Origin: Pseudobacter sp.
GTDB taxonomy: Bacteria; Bacteroidota; Bacteroidia; Chitinophagales; Chitinophagaceae
DNA length: 64,000 nt
NCBI GenBank assembly: GCA_017849455.1
Contig: JAFIGX010000016.1
Span: 34,323 to 98,322, forward strand
Direction of reading: 5' to 3'
Part shown: piece after piece, positions 29,164 to 38,250 of the stretch
Numbering within the stretch: the first letter of the stretch is position 1
How the letters are laid out: each line of letters begins with the position of its first letter
The notes under the pieces: generated by a model
Database searches by the model: none
What the model was told of the DNA's origin: nothing
What the model saw: only the letters and a program-made list of their open reading frames with translations
Program-made: the position numbers and the translations under genes

Positions 29164-29721
29164 CTAATGTGGCAGTTTTTCCCTGAAATATCCATAGACC
29201 CATGTTCCTGCTACAGCACTCAACAATACAACACCAACGACCAGCACGCCCGAACCGATCTGAGCGAACAAGGGTCCCGGGCAAGCGCCTGTCATGGCCC
29301 ATCCCAGGCCGAAAATGATCCCACCAATGATCTGACCTTTGTTGAATTTTTTAGGATGAAAACGGATGGGTTCACCGTGGATGGTTTTTACATTGTATTT
29401 TTTTATGAGCCAAACAGAGATCATCCCCATCACTATCGCAGTACCGATAACACCGTACATGTGAAAACTTTGCAGACGGAACATTTCCTGAATTCTGAAC
29501 CAGGAGATCACCTCTGCTTTAACGAACACAATGCCGAATACGATACCTACAGCTGAATATTTGAGGTTATACCACCAGGGGTGTTTGAGTTCCGTGTCAT
29601 TAACGCAGATCGTGTCCAATGAACGGACTTCATAATCTGTATCGACAAGTTGCCCTTCATTTGTTTTGGCGAAAGTATCCGATGTGGAATTAACTGCTTC
29701 TATATTATGTCCTGCTGTCAT
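29164..29721 (-). CDS. YeeE/YedE-family (thiosulfate transporter) half protein, C-terminal type
   Basis: 185 aa. A hydrophilic N-terminal region of about 50 residues is followed by four membrane helices (YSAVGIVFGIVFVKAEVISW; MYGVIGTAIVMGMISVWLI; GQIIGGIIFGLGWAMTGACP; GVLVVGVVLLSAVAGTWVYG). The Cys-containing motif GWAMTGACPGPLFAQIGSG is the conserved half-channel signature of this family; TsuA-type proteins relay thiosulfate past such cysteines. It follows the other half (29736-30299) by 14 bp on the same strand, so the pair probably forms one inner-membrane transporter for thiosulfate or another reduced-sulfur species. The exact substrate is inferred from the family. Confidence 0.88.
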   Translation of the reverse strand: MTAGHNIEAVNSTSDTFAKTNEGQLVDTDYEVRSLDTICVNDTELKHPWWYNLKYSAVGIVFGIVFVKAEVISWFRIQEMFRLQSFHMYGVIGTAIVMGMISVWLIKKYNVKTIHGEPIRFHPKKFNKGQIIGGIIFGLGWAMTGACPGPLFAQIGSGVLVVGVVLLSAVAGTWVYGYFREKLPH

Positions 29722-29735
29722 TGTTTGCTACATTT

Positions 29736-30299
29736 TTAAAGGCGAAGTATAATAGGGAGGATAAGATTGGCCATAACAAAACCGCCAGCCATAAAACAGA
29801 TCGTTGCTACCAACGAAGGTAGCTGCAGGTTACTCAATCCCATCATAGAATGCCCGCTCGTACAGCCTCCGGCATATCTCGTACCGAATCCGACCAGGAA
29901 ACCACCGCCGGCCAGGAGGATCAGCCCCCTCAATGAAAGCAGGCTTTCCCAGCTAAATATTTCCGCTGGCAGCAGGCTACCGGTATCGTTGATGCCATAG
30001 TTCTTCATTTCAGCTACCAGTGCAGGGGACACCTTCACTTCATGAGGATTGGATAAAAATTGTACAGACAGGAAGCCGCCGATCAGTATCCCTGCTACGA
30101 AAAACAGGTTCCATACTTCTTTCTTCCAATCATACTGGAAGAACTTGATATTAGCAGGAAAACAGGCGGCACAGACATGGCGTAGGTTGGCCGAAATACC
30201 AAAATGCTTATTACCCAAGATCAGTAGTGCGGGTACTATCAGCCCAATGATCCCGCCTGCCACATACCAGGGCCACGGTTGTTTGAATACTTCTAACAT
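29736..30299 (-). CDS. YeeE/YedE-family (thiosulfate transporter) half protein, N-terminal type
   Basis: 187 aa. It has about four to five membrane helices (WYVAGGIIGLIVPALLIL; LFFVAGILIGGFLSVQFL; LILLAGGGFLVGFGTRYAGG; VATICFMAGGFVMANLILPI). Motifs: VGFGTRYAGGCTSGHSMMG, the conserved Cys/His half-channel signature, and a second conserved-looking pair of cysteines in LRHVCAACFPANIKFF. Together with the following 185-aa gene it corresponds to one full YeeE/YedE transporter split into two polypeptides, an arrangement common in Bacteroidota. It is probably the first gene of a two-gene operon; the 236 bp upstream separate it from the divergent gene at 30536. Confidence 0.9.
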   Translation of the reverse strand: MLEVFKQPWPWYVAGGIIGLIVPALLILGNKHFGISANLRHVCAACFPANIKFFQYDWKKEVWNLFFVAGILIGGFLSVQFLSNPHEVKVSPALVAEMKNYGINDTGSLLPAEIFSWESLLSLRGLILLAGGGFLVGFGTRYAGGCTSGHSMMGLSNLQLPSLVATICFMAGGFVMANLILPIILRL

Positions 30300-30535
30300 T
30301 GTTTATTGCTGTTTATGATCCGAAAGCTTTGAGCTTTAAGGGTGGTACAAAGGTAAGAGAAGTACCCGGTTTTACATCTTCCGCAATTTCCTTCAGCAAA
30401 ATTGAAATACTGCTGCGGCCGGCAATAGAAAAAAAGGGATCGCCTTATGGAGTTCACAAAAAAGTTCGAGGGAGTGATAAGCCGGAATTGTAATTTTTTT
30501 GTATATATTCGTCATAACATGAATCAAGATATTGT

Positions 30536-31273
30536 ATGAAAGCATCCGCATTATTTATTCTGTTATTATTTACCGTAACTGCTTATTCACAGAATACTAT
30601 CAATAATTACAAATATGTTTTGGTGCCCGAAAGGTTCAATTTCTTCAAGTCAGATGATCAGTATGGATTGAATAATTTAACAAGATCGCTACTGAATGAA
30701 AAGGGTTTTACTGCTTTTGTAGGTCGTGAAGAGCTGCCACCGGAATTGGTTGCCAACAAGTGTAATGCGCTCATCGCTGAAGTATTGGAGAAAAACAGCC
30801 TGTTCGTCACAAAGCTTACCCTGTTGTTGAAGGACTGCCAGGGCAATATCATCTTCAAATCCAAAGAGGGCAAAAGCAGGGAGAAAGATTTTCAAGCTGC
30901 GTATGACGAGGCTTTAAGGGATGCTTTCTCATCGCTAAAAGATGTGCCCTATAAATACGATAGCACTGCGTTCACGCAACCACGACAGGTTGCTGTTGTA
31001 CCGGCAGCTTCGTCTACTGCCCCGGCATCTGCATCACCTGCAGTTGCTGAAGCCACTGGTATCTTATACGCACAGGCCACATCCAATGGATATCAGTTGA
31101 TCGATACCACTCCCAAAAAAGTATTGACACTACTCAAAACTTCCATGCAGGATTATTTTATAGCGGAGAATGGAGCATCCAACGGTGTGGTCTTCAAGAA
31201 GAATGGTGAGTGGTTTTTCGAGTACTATAAAGACGACAAACTTGTTTCTCATAAGCTACAGATCAAGTTTTGA
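30536..31273 (+). CDS. Secreted protein of unknown function
   Basis: 245 aa. Sec signal peptide MKASALFILLLFTVTAYSQ (about 1-19). Residues about 20-140 form an alpha/beta domain (YKYVLVPERFNFFKSDDQYG, LTRSLLNEKGFTAFVGREEL, FVTKLTLLLKDCQGNIIFKS, YDEALRDAFSSLKDV). An Ala/Ser/Pro linker at about 155-175 follows, then a small C-terminal domain (LYAQATSNGYQLIDTTPKKV, GVVFKKNGEWFFEYYKDDKL). I know this layout from conserved hypothetical proteins of Bacteroidota but no function. It stands alone, divergent from the YeeE/YedE pair, and is the last normal-composition gene before the AT-rich island. Confidence 0.75.
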   Translation: MKASALFILLLFTVTAYSQNTINNYKYVLVPERFNFFKSDDQYGLNNLTRSLLNEKGFTAFVGREELPPELVANKCNALIAEVLEKNSLFVTKLTLLLKDCQGNIIFKSKEGKSREKDFQAAYDEALRDAFSSLKDVPYKYDSTAFTQPRQVAVVPAASSTAPASASPAVAEATGILYAQATSNGYQLIDTTPKKVLTLLKTSMQDYFIAENGASNGVVFKKNGEWFFEYYKDDKLVSHKLQIKF

Positions 31274-31615
31274 TCTCTGCGCCGCTTTCAAACCAATTGG
31301 CAGAGGACTTGAAATCATTGATACATTTGTGTATCCTCCTGTTAGTCTGATTAGACCAGATATACACTAAAGCCCTACCTATGCCGTCAACAATCGGCCT
31401 ACGAACCAGGTTGGGAAATAATAAACCCGCGACGAGCACGGGTTTGGAATAATTAGTGAACGAGGATGGAAAGTTTTCGAACCCATTGAGAGAAGAACTT
31501 CAGTCGTTCAAGTTTACTATCCCCCAATTACCTAAGCAAAACACCGGTATCTTTTTGGGCACGTGGTAAATTAGATGTAATGAAGAGCTTAATCTAATTA
31601 TCGTTTCAGATCAAA
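31274..31615. other. 342-bp gap: left boundary of the AT-rich island
   Basis: No convincing gene. It holds the 36-bp repeat at 31416-31451 and a degenerate tRNA-3'-like stretch (TTCGAACCC, about 31466-31475). Short open stretches occur on both strands around 31456-31550 but are below 45 codons and have no start or recognisable motif. Confidence 0.6.
31416..31451. repeat. Direct repeat, left copy (tRNA-terminator-like)
   Basis: This 36-bp stretch matches 37085-37120 at 30 of 36 positions, same orientation. It contains AAACCCG (31423-31429) and CGGGTTT (31439-31445), able to form a hairpin. At 37085-37120 the same element is the terminator of tRNA-Arg. Just beyond it a TTCGAACCC string resembles a tRNA T-arm. 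Read on the minus strand the order is T-arm remnant then terminator, as for a tRNA 3' end displaced by an integrating element. Confidence 0.55.
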
Positions 31616-34600
31616 CTATTTTTGGACCAATCTGTAATAGAACTCTCCTGACAGAGAGGTGTTATTGCTTGCTTTTGTAATACAATATTGAAAAACTTCT
31701 TCAAGAGATTTTCCTTCAGCCATTTTCACTAACTGATCAGTTTCACCTTCTGGCATAGAATTAATAATATCTCTAATGCTTATTTCCATTTTTCGATCAG
31801 AAAACCAGCGATGCAGAAGTTTATTTATAATAATATTTATATCAATATCCAGGCTTTCAAAAACCATTAGTGCCATCTGGTAGATTTCTGCACCGCTCCT
31901 AAAGAGAAAGTCTGACTGGTCTTTCTTGTAATGGAGTTCAGAAGCAAATTGAAGCAATAGTTCCTCTGGATTATGATTGTCATAATAAAATCCCATTATT
32001 GCCAAATAAGTTTGTATCGAATCGTGAAAGAAACGAAACTTCCTGGATGGATTTCCGAAGACATTTTTTCGGTCAGTTTTTATGAGTAGGCCAGATTTTT
32101 CCATCTCGTTGATCAGGTCGGAAATTTCAGGCCTGTAATGAACTTCCCGTGAACCATTTTTGCCATATGTTTCACTACAAAGTTTGGCCATATTGGCCTC
32201 CATCTCTTTGTATGCTTGTAAGTTTTTTTTACCGGCAAGGCTCCGGATTGCAGTTTCATACAATTCTGCGATATTATTCACAGCGGCTTTATGAGCCAAA
32301 ATTGCAAGGCGTACAAGAATCGGTTGATAAAATCCATCATTCGAACGACAAATATTTCTGAGTTTAGCAGGAAGTTGTTCTCCGGACTGGAGATAGGCCG
32401 ATTCAAAACACCCGATTAATTCTTCAGTTATTTTTAAAGGGAAAACGACTGTGCTATCTTGAATATTACTGATAGTTCTTTCATATTTTTCATTTGGCCT
32501 CAATGCTATAATGAAGGATACATTTGTGTAATCTTTTAATCCAACCTCAAATTGCTTCAAGAATATATCCGCACCGCTTGCTTCACTAAAATCATCAATT
32601 ATGAACAGGTAAGCACCTTTATGAAGGAGCTTTTTTTGTGTTTCGTCGCTTCCCTGCTGCCAATAATCGCCCAAGCTGGATCTTAAAAGTAGTTCGATAT
32701 TTTCAAGGTTGTTTTCTTCGCCATGGATATATACAGGTATTGGCAGATTATTATGGTTACTGAATTCCTTTAAATATTGAACAAGGATTTCACGTAACAT
32801 TGCTGATTTCCCTTGCCCTCCAGGCGCAATTATGGCAATCTTACATCCTCTTTTTTGCTTGAAAAGAAAACTGGTTATTTCTTTTGCAGGTATATCAGAC
32901 GAACCCTTCTTCTCATTCGATACAATAATAGCAGGCAATGAAACATAATTTTCTTTTGACTCAATATTCGCTGATTTTACATCAATCATTTTTTTCCCCA
33001 ATGACTTCAGGTACTTCGAAAAGTATCGATTTCTGAAAGAAGGAATTTTAAGAAAAGTATTTGCAAAAATATCAAATGGGAATAGATCACCCAGTCTTTT
33101 CAAAACTGCAGGAAAAATATAGCATAAAACAAATAGCAGGAATAAAGTAACGCTCAACAAAATAACAAACAATGGAATATTAACAGATCCGCCCATCCAA
33201 TTCTGTAAAACATCTTTGTAAAAGGGGGTTAAATAGCTGATTATCCATAAGGTAGGTGTTCCGTATTTATAAATAACCAGGTTATATTTTCGAAGATATT
33301 GAAGAAGAAAAGTTAAAAAAAGAATTCCCAGAAACAGCTTCATGGTGTTGAATTCTTTTGTTTGATAAAAAGGTATTGAAAACCGGATGTTATTCAACTC
33401 TATTATAGCTGTACTACTGTTGAAATTATTAAAGGAGATTCGAATTTTGAGTTCTTTGTTCCATATAGAACCGGTATTTCTAAACAAAGAAAATGGAATT
33501 TGCATTTCTCCAGAGGGAGGAACAATTTCGCTACCGCTACCGATTAAATGATTGTTTATGTCAAATACTTCAATATTAATTTTGTTTCCCGGGATGCCGG
33601 TGGCAAATATACCGGCGTTGAAAACGAGTGAAATATTGCTATTGTTGACTTCATATTTCTTAAGGATTTTGGAAGCATGGGTTAAAAGATAGGACCCATT
33701 CATATTTGTGATCCATATCCTATTCTGCGGATCGATGGAGTAAGCCTTAATAATTTCGTACAGGTTGAAAAAATCCATTCCCTTATTTAGCTTTTTACCT
33801 GTAGAATCCATTATAAAGGTGGTTCTTTCATTATTCGTTACCAGATAATGTTTTTTATCTTCCAGATAAAAAACATTATCCAGATCATCAGTTACTTTCT
33901 CATTCGGAATAGACACAATACTGATACTATCCGCCAATACCCAGCTTAATGGATTTTCAGCTTCACGGATGTGAAGCAAGGCCCTTCCTTTTCCAATCGG
34001 GATCAATTGCTGCTTGCCTTTAGGAGTTAAAATAGTTTTTATAAGGAAATTCTTTTTACTATATACATAATATAACTTACCAGAACTGGTAGAAATCCAA
34101 ATATTATCCGAATCAATGTCTTTTTCAAGCCCATATCCGGCAAAGAAATCCCGGGTTAAGGAGAAAGTACCAATATTGAATTTCACTTGCCCAAAAGGAT
34201 CAATGACCAGAATTTTCTCTGGACTTCTCTTTTCCCTTTTTACACTGACAAAAAAATAGCTGCCATCATTTGAGACCAGCAAATTATTTACTTCCTCATT
34301 GCCAAAGAGGTGTTTCACCTGATTGCTATCTCGGTTGAATAAGAAAATTCCTGATGGATCAGAGGAGTCCCGATCCAGCTTCAAAATAACTCTTGCATCA
34401 AGAAGAAGGATTTTCCCCTGATTCAGTAAATGGTACTCATTAAAGTTGGTTGCCTGAAAATCGCAGTATTGCCTAAAATTGCCGTTTTTACCAATCCAAA
34501 TAACTTTGTGGATATATTTTTCATATGTAAATTCAGGAACACTCTTTTCAAGAATTATCCAAATACTGGAATCATTGTTAATTAAAACGTCTTTTATTTC

Positions 34601-35233
34601 TTCCTCTGGAGCAATACTTAGAGGCAATAGTCGTATTACGCCTTTCTGATTAAATAGGTAATACTTGTTTTGAAATCTTTCCGACATCAATATTATTCCA
34701 CAATCTTTCTCATTAGTTTTTGAGAACCAATATTTATTTATGCTCCGATTTATACTTGCACCAAAAAGCAGCTTTACCTTATGATCTGAATTCAGGAGAT
34801 AAAAACTATAATTGGGGACTATAGTTTCCTTTTCATGGTTGTATTCATTTTCCTTTTCAATTATGAAAGCAATGCTGTCATTTACAGGGTGAATATGATA
34901 AGGATCGAAAGAGAACCCGCGAGTATGGGAAAGTAGTTTGTTGGCTGTTCCGTTTGAATCAACCAGGTAAACAGCATTGCTGCTTGTGCCCAATACTTGT
35001 GCCGTATTATTAAATGGAATTAAATCAGAAATGCTATCAAGTGAAGTGATAAGGTAGCCAGAAGTTGAATTTTCTTGAAGAGTATCGCTTTTTTTACAAT
35101 TACAAAAAAATATCAGTAAAAAGCTGATCGTCAACAAATAGTTACCTAAGTCGAATACCCCTTTTTTTGACAAAAAATTAGATTTAGTTAGGATCATGTA
35201 AGAATAATCTAACCTGACCTGAGTACTATTCAT
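31616..35233 (-). CDS. Transmembrane propeller-STAND/NACHT-like NTPase, unrecognised family
   Basis: 1205 aa; an alternative ATG at 35197 gives a more typical leader. Visible layout: signal or lipoprotein segment at about 20-45 (YLLTISFLLIFFCNC); a beta-rich propeller-like region at about 50-550 with irregular blades (WIGKNGNFRQYCDF, NLLVSNDGSYFFVSV, NIWISTSSGKLYYVYS, NRIWITNMNGSYLL); a beta-sandwich at about 560-625; membrane helices near 630-648, 657-672 and 684-710 with positive residues after the first and third; then a soluble NTPase with Walker A APGGQGKS (K809), Walker B YLFIIDDF (D880-D881), FIIALRPNEKYERT, and a helical C-terminus. Three helices would place the propeller outside and the ATPase in the cytoplasm. 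STAND ATPases act as ligand-triggered switches; an outward propeller sensor is unusual. AT-rich, inside a tRNA-flanked island, divergent from fic. Function not known. Confidence 0.8.
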   Translation of the reverse strand: MNSTQVRLDYSYMILTKSNFLSKKGVFDLGNYLLTISFLLIFFCNCKKSDTLQENSTSGYLITSLDSISDLIPFNNTAQVLGTSSNAVYLVDSNGTANKLLSHTRGFSFDPYHIHPVNDSIAFIIEKENEYNHEKETIVPNYSFYLLNSDHKVKLLFGASINRSINKYWFSKTNEKDCGIILMSERFQNKYYLFNQKGVIRLLPLSIAPEEEIKDVLINNDSSIWIILEKSVPEFTYEKYIHKVIWIGKNGNFRQYCDFQATNFNEYHLLNQGKILLLDARVILKLDRDSSDPSGIFLFNRDSNQVKHLFGNEEVNNLLVSNDGSYFFVSVKREKRSPEKILVIDPFGQVKFNIGTFSLTRDFFAGYGLEKDIDSDNIWISTSSGKLYYVYSKKNFLIKTILTPKGKQQLIPIGKGRALLHIREAENPLSWVLADSISIVSIPNEKVTDDLDNVFYLEDKKHYLVTNNERTTFIMDSTGKKLNKGMDFFNLYEIIKAYSIDPQNRIWITNMNGSYLLTHASKILKKYEVNNSNISLVFNAGIFATGIPGNKINIEVFDINNHLIGSGSEIVPPSGEMQIPFSLFRNTGSIWNKELKIRISFNNFNSSTAIIELNNIRFSIPFYQTKEFNTMKLFLGILFLTFLLQYLRKYNLVIYKYGTPTLWIISYLTPFYKDVLQNWMGGSVNIPLFVILLSVTLFLLFVLCYIFPAVLKRLGDLFPFDIFANTFLKIPSFRNRYFSKYLKSLGKKMIDVKSANIESKENYVSLPAIIVSNEKKGSSDIPAKEITSFLFKQKRGCKIAIIAPGGQGKSAMLREILVQYLKEFSNHNNLPIPVYIHGEENNLENIELLLRSSLGDYWQQGSDETQKKLLHKGAYLFIIDDFSEASGADIFLKQFEVGLKDYTNVSFIIALRPNEKYERTISNIQDSTVVFPLKITEELIGCFESAYLQSGEQLPAKLRNICRSNDGFYQPILVRLAILAHKAAVNNIAELYETAIRSLAGKKNLQAYKEMEANMAKLCSETYGKNGSREVHYRPEISDLINEMEKSGLLIKTDRKNVFGNPSRKFRFFHDSIQTYLAIMGFYYDNHNPEELLLQFASELHYKKDQSDFLFRSGAEIYQMALMVFESLDIDINIIINKLLHRWFSDRKMEISIRDIINSMPEGETDQLVKMAEGKSLEEVFQYCITKASNNTSLSGEFYYRLVQK

Positions 35234-35448
35234 GACAAAATTGTTGAGTTTATTAGATAAACACTAACAGTACTGCCGTAGCATTTGCCTTAAATCGGTA
35301 ACCAGCTGAAGTATAAACTAGCTGACTTTCTCCTATCCATCTTCCAGGAGTGTTAGATCTTATCCTGAAATTGAAGCCGTGCCAATAAGCAACCTATATG
35401 AAGTCCCAATTTACTCGAAATGGCTGTTTTATAGCAGAAAACAGTAAT

Positions 35449-35488
35449 TTTAGCTAAATTAAAGCAGATTTAGCTACATTAAAGCAAA
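35449..35488. promoter_or_regulatory. Tandem 20-bp repeat upstream of fic
   Basis: TTTAGCTAAATTAAAGCAGA (35449-35468) is followed directly by TTTAGCTACATTAAAGCAAA (35469-35488), 18 of 20 identical. Each unit contains the palindromic core TTTAGCTA. It ends 11 bp before the fic ATG and lies in the 266-bp divergent region shared with the NTPase gene. The phased repeat suggests a repressor or autoregulatory site; the regulator is not identified. Confidence 0.5.
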
Positions 35489-35499
35489 ATAATACCCTA

Positions 35500-36996
35500 A
35501 TGGCGCTTATCCCACTTGGTTTTCAATGGCTAAAAGAGCATTTCCATCTGGATAATCATATCCTGACTCATTGTTCTTTTTTGGGCAACCGTGGATCTAT
35601 CGAAATGACTTCCAAAGGAAATGTAGAGCAGGTATATGGCCCAGGGTACGCTACAAAAAATAATACGCCACTAGAACATCTCGAGTTTGGAATAAAATAT
35701 GACGATCTGAATCTTGATTTTCTGCTATCCGTTTTCCGAAAACTATCAAGGAAAGAAGTGGAAGAACATATTCAAAAATTCCCTTCCGGCAAGTATAACA
35801 GGAAAATTGGTTTCTTATTTGATCTGCTTACCGGAACAGATTTGAAAATTGAACAACCAGTTACTGCAAATTATGTAGATATACTTGACCTGGAAAAATA
35901 TATTGTTGGCAGCGTAGTCAAGAATAATAAATGGAGGATCAATAATAATTTACTAGGCAATCACCAATTTTGCCCAATTGTTAGAAAGACTCATCGATTG
36001 TCAGGCCTTCTCGAAATAAATATTGAGGATAATATTCGAAAAATCCGCCGTGAGTATCCGGAAGATATTTTCACTAGAGTAATTAGATATCTCTATAACA
36101 AGGAGACCAGATCTTCTTATGAAATTGAAAAGGAGCAACCGTCACCGGATAGAATGGATAAATTCATAACCTTATTGATGAAAGCGGGCAGTGAAGATCA
36201 GGCTACAATGCTGAGTAAGCAAAAGCTGATCGATTTACAAAATGCAATTGTTGATCCTCGTTACGCTGCCAAAGATTTCAGGGATTTCCAGAATTATGTC
36301 GGAGAGCTATTGCCCAATTACCAGGAGCTGATCCATTATATTTGTCCACCTCCATCTCTGGTGTACTCCTTAATGAATGGGCTTCAGGAATGCTGGCTCA
36401 AATCAGACGCCGCGGCTACCAGCATCAGAGCAGCCGTTATATCATTTGGTTTTGTATTTATCCACCCGTTTGAAGATGGAAATGGCAGGCTTCACCGGTT
36501 TCTCATTCATGATATTCTTGTACAAGGAGGGATGGTGCCTCATGGACAGATAGTGCCTGTTTCAGCTCACATGCTTGGCAATCTGAAAGATTATGACGAT
36601 GTGCTGGAGAGATACTCAGCCCCATTAATGTTTCGTGCCAAATATGATAAAAACCAGTCTGGAGAGATAAGCATGACAAATCTGGCAGATGTAGAAGGAT
36701 ATTATCGCTATCCTGATTTGACAAACCAATGTGTATATCTCCTGGAAACTATACACGCAACTATCATGGAAGATATGCCTGCAGAATTCTCCTTTCTGCA
36801 ACGCTATGATGAAGCCAAAAAAGCTTTGCAGAATATTGTTGATATGCCGGATAAGGATATCAATCTGATGCTTATTTTTTTGCATCAGAATAAAGGTGAA
36901 TTTCCGAAACGCAGGAGATCGCAGTTCTCGAAATTAACTGATGAGGAAATATTGCATATGCAACAGGTTTACAAGGAAATTTTTGAACTGACGTAG
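35500..36996 (+). CDS. Fic-domain protein (probable AMP-transferase)
   Basis: 498 aa. The canonical Fic motif HPFEDGNGRLHR starts at H322, giving the catalytic His and the nucleotide-phosphate-binding residues. Upstream, SSYEIEKE at about 205-212 fits the inhibitory alpha-helix (S/T-x-x-x-E-G/N-like) that blocks ATP binding, so the protein is probably self-inhibited. A flap-like segment (HGQIVPVSAHM, about 348-358) follows. The first 170 residues are a separate N-terminal domain (FQWLKEHFHLDNHILTHCSF...) that I do not recognise; the C-terminal 100 residues are helical and end in a basic stretch (KRRRSQFSKL). Fic enzymes transfer AMP from ATP to Ser/Thr/Tyr of target proteins. No antitoxin gene is adjacent. 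Divergent from the STAND NTPase gene and likewise AT-rich. Confidence 0.92.
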   Translation: MALIPLGFQWLKEHFHLDNHILTHCSFLGNRGSIEMTSKGNVEQVYGPGYATKNNTPLEHLEFGIKYDDLNLDFLLSVFRKLSRKEVEEHIQKFPSGKYNRKIGFLFDLLTGTDLKIEQPVTANYVDILDLEKYIVGSVVKNNKWRINNNLLGNHQFCPIVRKTHRLSGLLEINIEDNIRKIRREYPEDIFTRVIRYLYNKETRSSYEIEKEQPSPDRMDKFITLLMKAGSEDQATMLSKQKLIDLQNAIVDPRYAAKDFRDFQNYVGELLPNYQELIHYICPPPSLVYSLMNGLQECWLKSDAAATSIRAAVISFGFVFIHPFEDGNGRLHRFLIHDILVQGGMVPHGQIVPVSAHMLGNLKDYDDVLERYSAPLMFRAKYDKNQSGEISMTNLADVEGYYRYPDLTNQCVYLLETIHATIMEDMPAEFSFLQRYDEAKKALQNIVDMPDKDINLMLIFLHQNKGEFPKRRRSQFSKLTDEEILHMQQVYKEIFELT

Positions 36997-37009
36997 TTAT
37001 GTAAACATC

Positions 37010-37027
37010 CCGGATTGGATTTGAACC
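37010..37027. repeat. Copy of the tRNA-Arg 3' end (candidate attachment-site remnant)
   Basis: CCGGATTGGATTTGAACC matches 37130-37147 of the tRNA-Arg gene at 17 of 18 positions, same orientation, 120 bp away. It lies 13 bp after the fic stop codon. Duplicated tRNA 3' ends of this length are typical attachment sites left by integrating elements. Confidence 0.6.
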
Positions 37028-37084
37028 TGAATATATAGGGAATTAGAAAAAATGAATTAGAAATAGTCCATATAAATGAGATAA

Positions 37085-37120
37085 AAATACAGAACCCGCG
37101 ACCAGCGCGGGTTTGAAATA
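37085..37120 (-). terminator. Terminator of tRNA-Arg; right copy of the island direct repeat
   Basis: AACCCGCG (37093-37100) and CGCGGGTT (37106-37113) form a perfect 8-bp stem with loop ACCAG. On the minus strand it lies just downstream of the tRNA 3' end and is followed by a T-rich tract (TGTATTTTTATC). The same 36-bp sequence recurs at 31416-31451 with six differences. Confidence 0.75.
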
Positions 37121-37125
37121 CTGTG

Positions 37126-37598
<473 letters not shown>

Positions 37599-37729
37599 TA
37601 TTATTGCGCGGCAAAAGTAACAAATCTTCAGGTTGGGGACAACAGATTTTTTGACTGGTATGCCATCTTCCGGGGAGACAGTTCCCCTGGCACCTGGTTT
37701 GCATAGATATTATGTTCAACACCTTGTTT

Positions 37730-38125
37730 ATGAAAGACAATCCTGTTCTCTGGTTTGAAATCCCCGTTCTGATCATGGAAAGGGCCATAAAATTCTACGA
37801 ATCCGTTTTCAGGGTATCCCTGTCGCGCAATACCCTCAACTACCCTACCGGCAAAGTGGAAATGGCCTGGTTCCCCATGCAGGAAGATAAGGTCGGTGCG
37901 GGAGGCGCATTGATCGACCAGTCTTCCTGGGCCAAACCCGGCAACGACGGAGTGCTCGTCTACCTGAGCTCCCTGACCAATGATCTGAATGATGAATTAT
38001 CGCGGGTCGACCGGGAAGGAGGTAAAGTACTGACCCCAAAAACATTTATAAGCAAAGCGATTGGTTATATAGGCACTTTCCTTGATACGGAAGGGAACAA
38101 GGTAGCTCTCCTTTCGAGAAAATAA
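37730..38125 (+). CDS. VOC-family (glyoxalase/bleomycin-resistance fold) protein
   Basis: 131 aa from the ATG at 37730, which gives the usual start MKDNPVLWFEIPV; another ATG lies at 37712. Single VOC domain of two beta-alpha-beta-beta-beta units: FEIPVLIMERAIKFYESVF, EMAWFPMQEDKVGAGGALID, VLVYLSSLTNDLNDELSRV, GYIGTFLDTEGNKVALLS. VOC proteins use a metal site for lyase, isomerase or dioxygenase reactions, or bind small molecules. The substrate cannot be told from sequence. It stands alone after the tRNA. Confidence 0.9.
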   Translation: MKDNPVLWFEIPVLIMERAIKFYESVFRVSLSRNTLNYPTGKVEMAWFPMQEDKVGAGGALIDQSSWAKPGNDGVLVYLSSLTNDLNDELSRVDREGGKVLTPKTFISKAIGYIGTFLDTEGNKVALLSRK

Positions 38126-38250
38126 TACATGTAAAACTTCCGGCAATTATTGATGCACCCTGAATTATTTCTCTACATCATATTCAGATCAAAGACTGTA
38201 TTCTTTCTGAAAGACGTAGAAAATAATACTTTTACCCAAATATTGCCGGC

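Noticed and set aside
31456..31550. Short open frames in the left island boundary as a gene fragment
   Set aside because: Minus and plus frames of about 24-40 codons are present but neither has a start or recognisable family pattern. The tRNA-3'-like explanation fits better.
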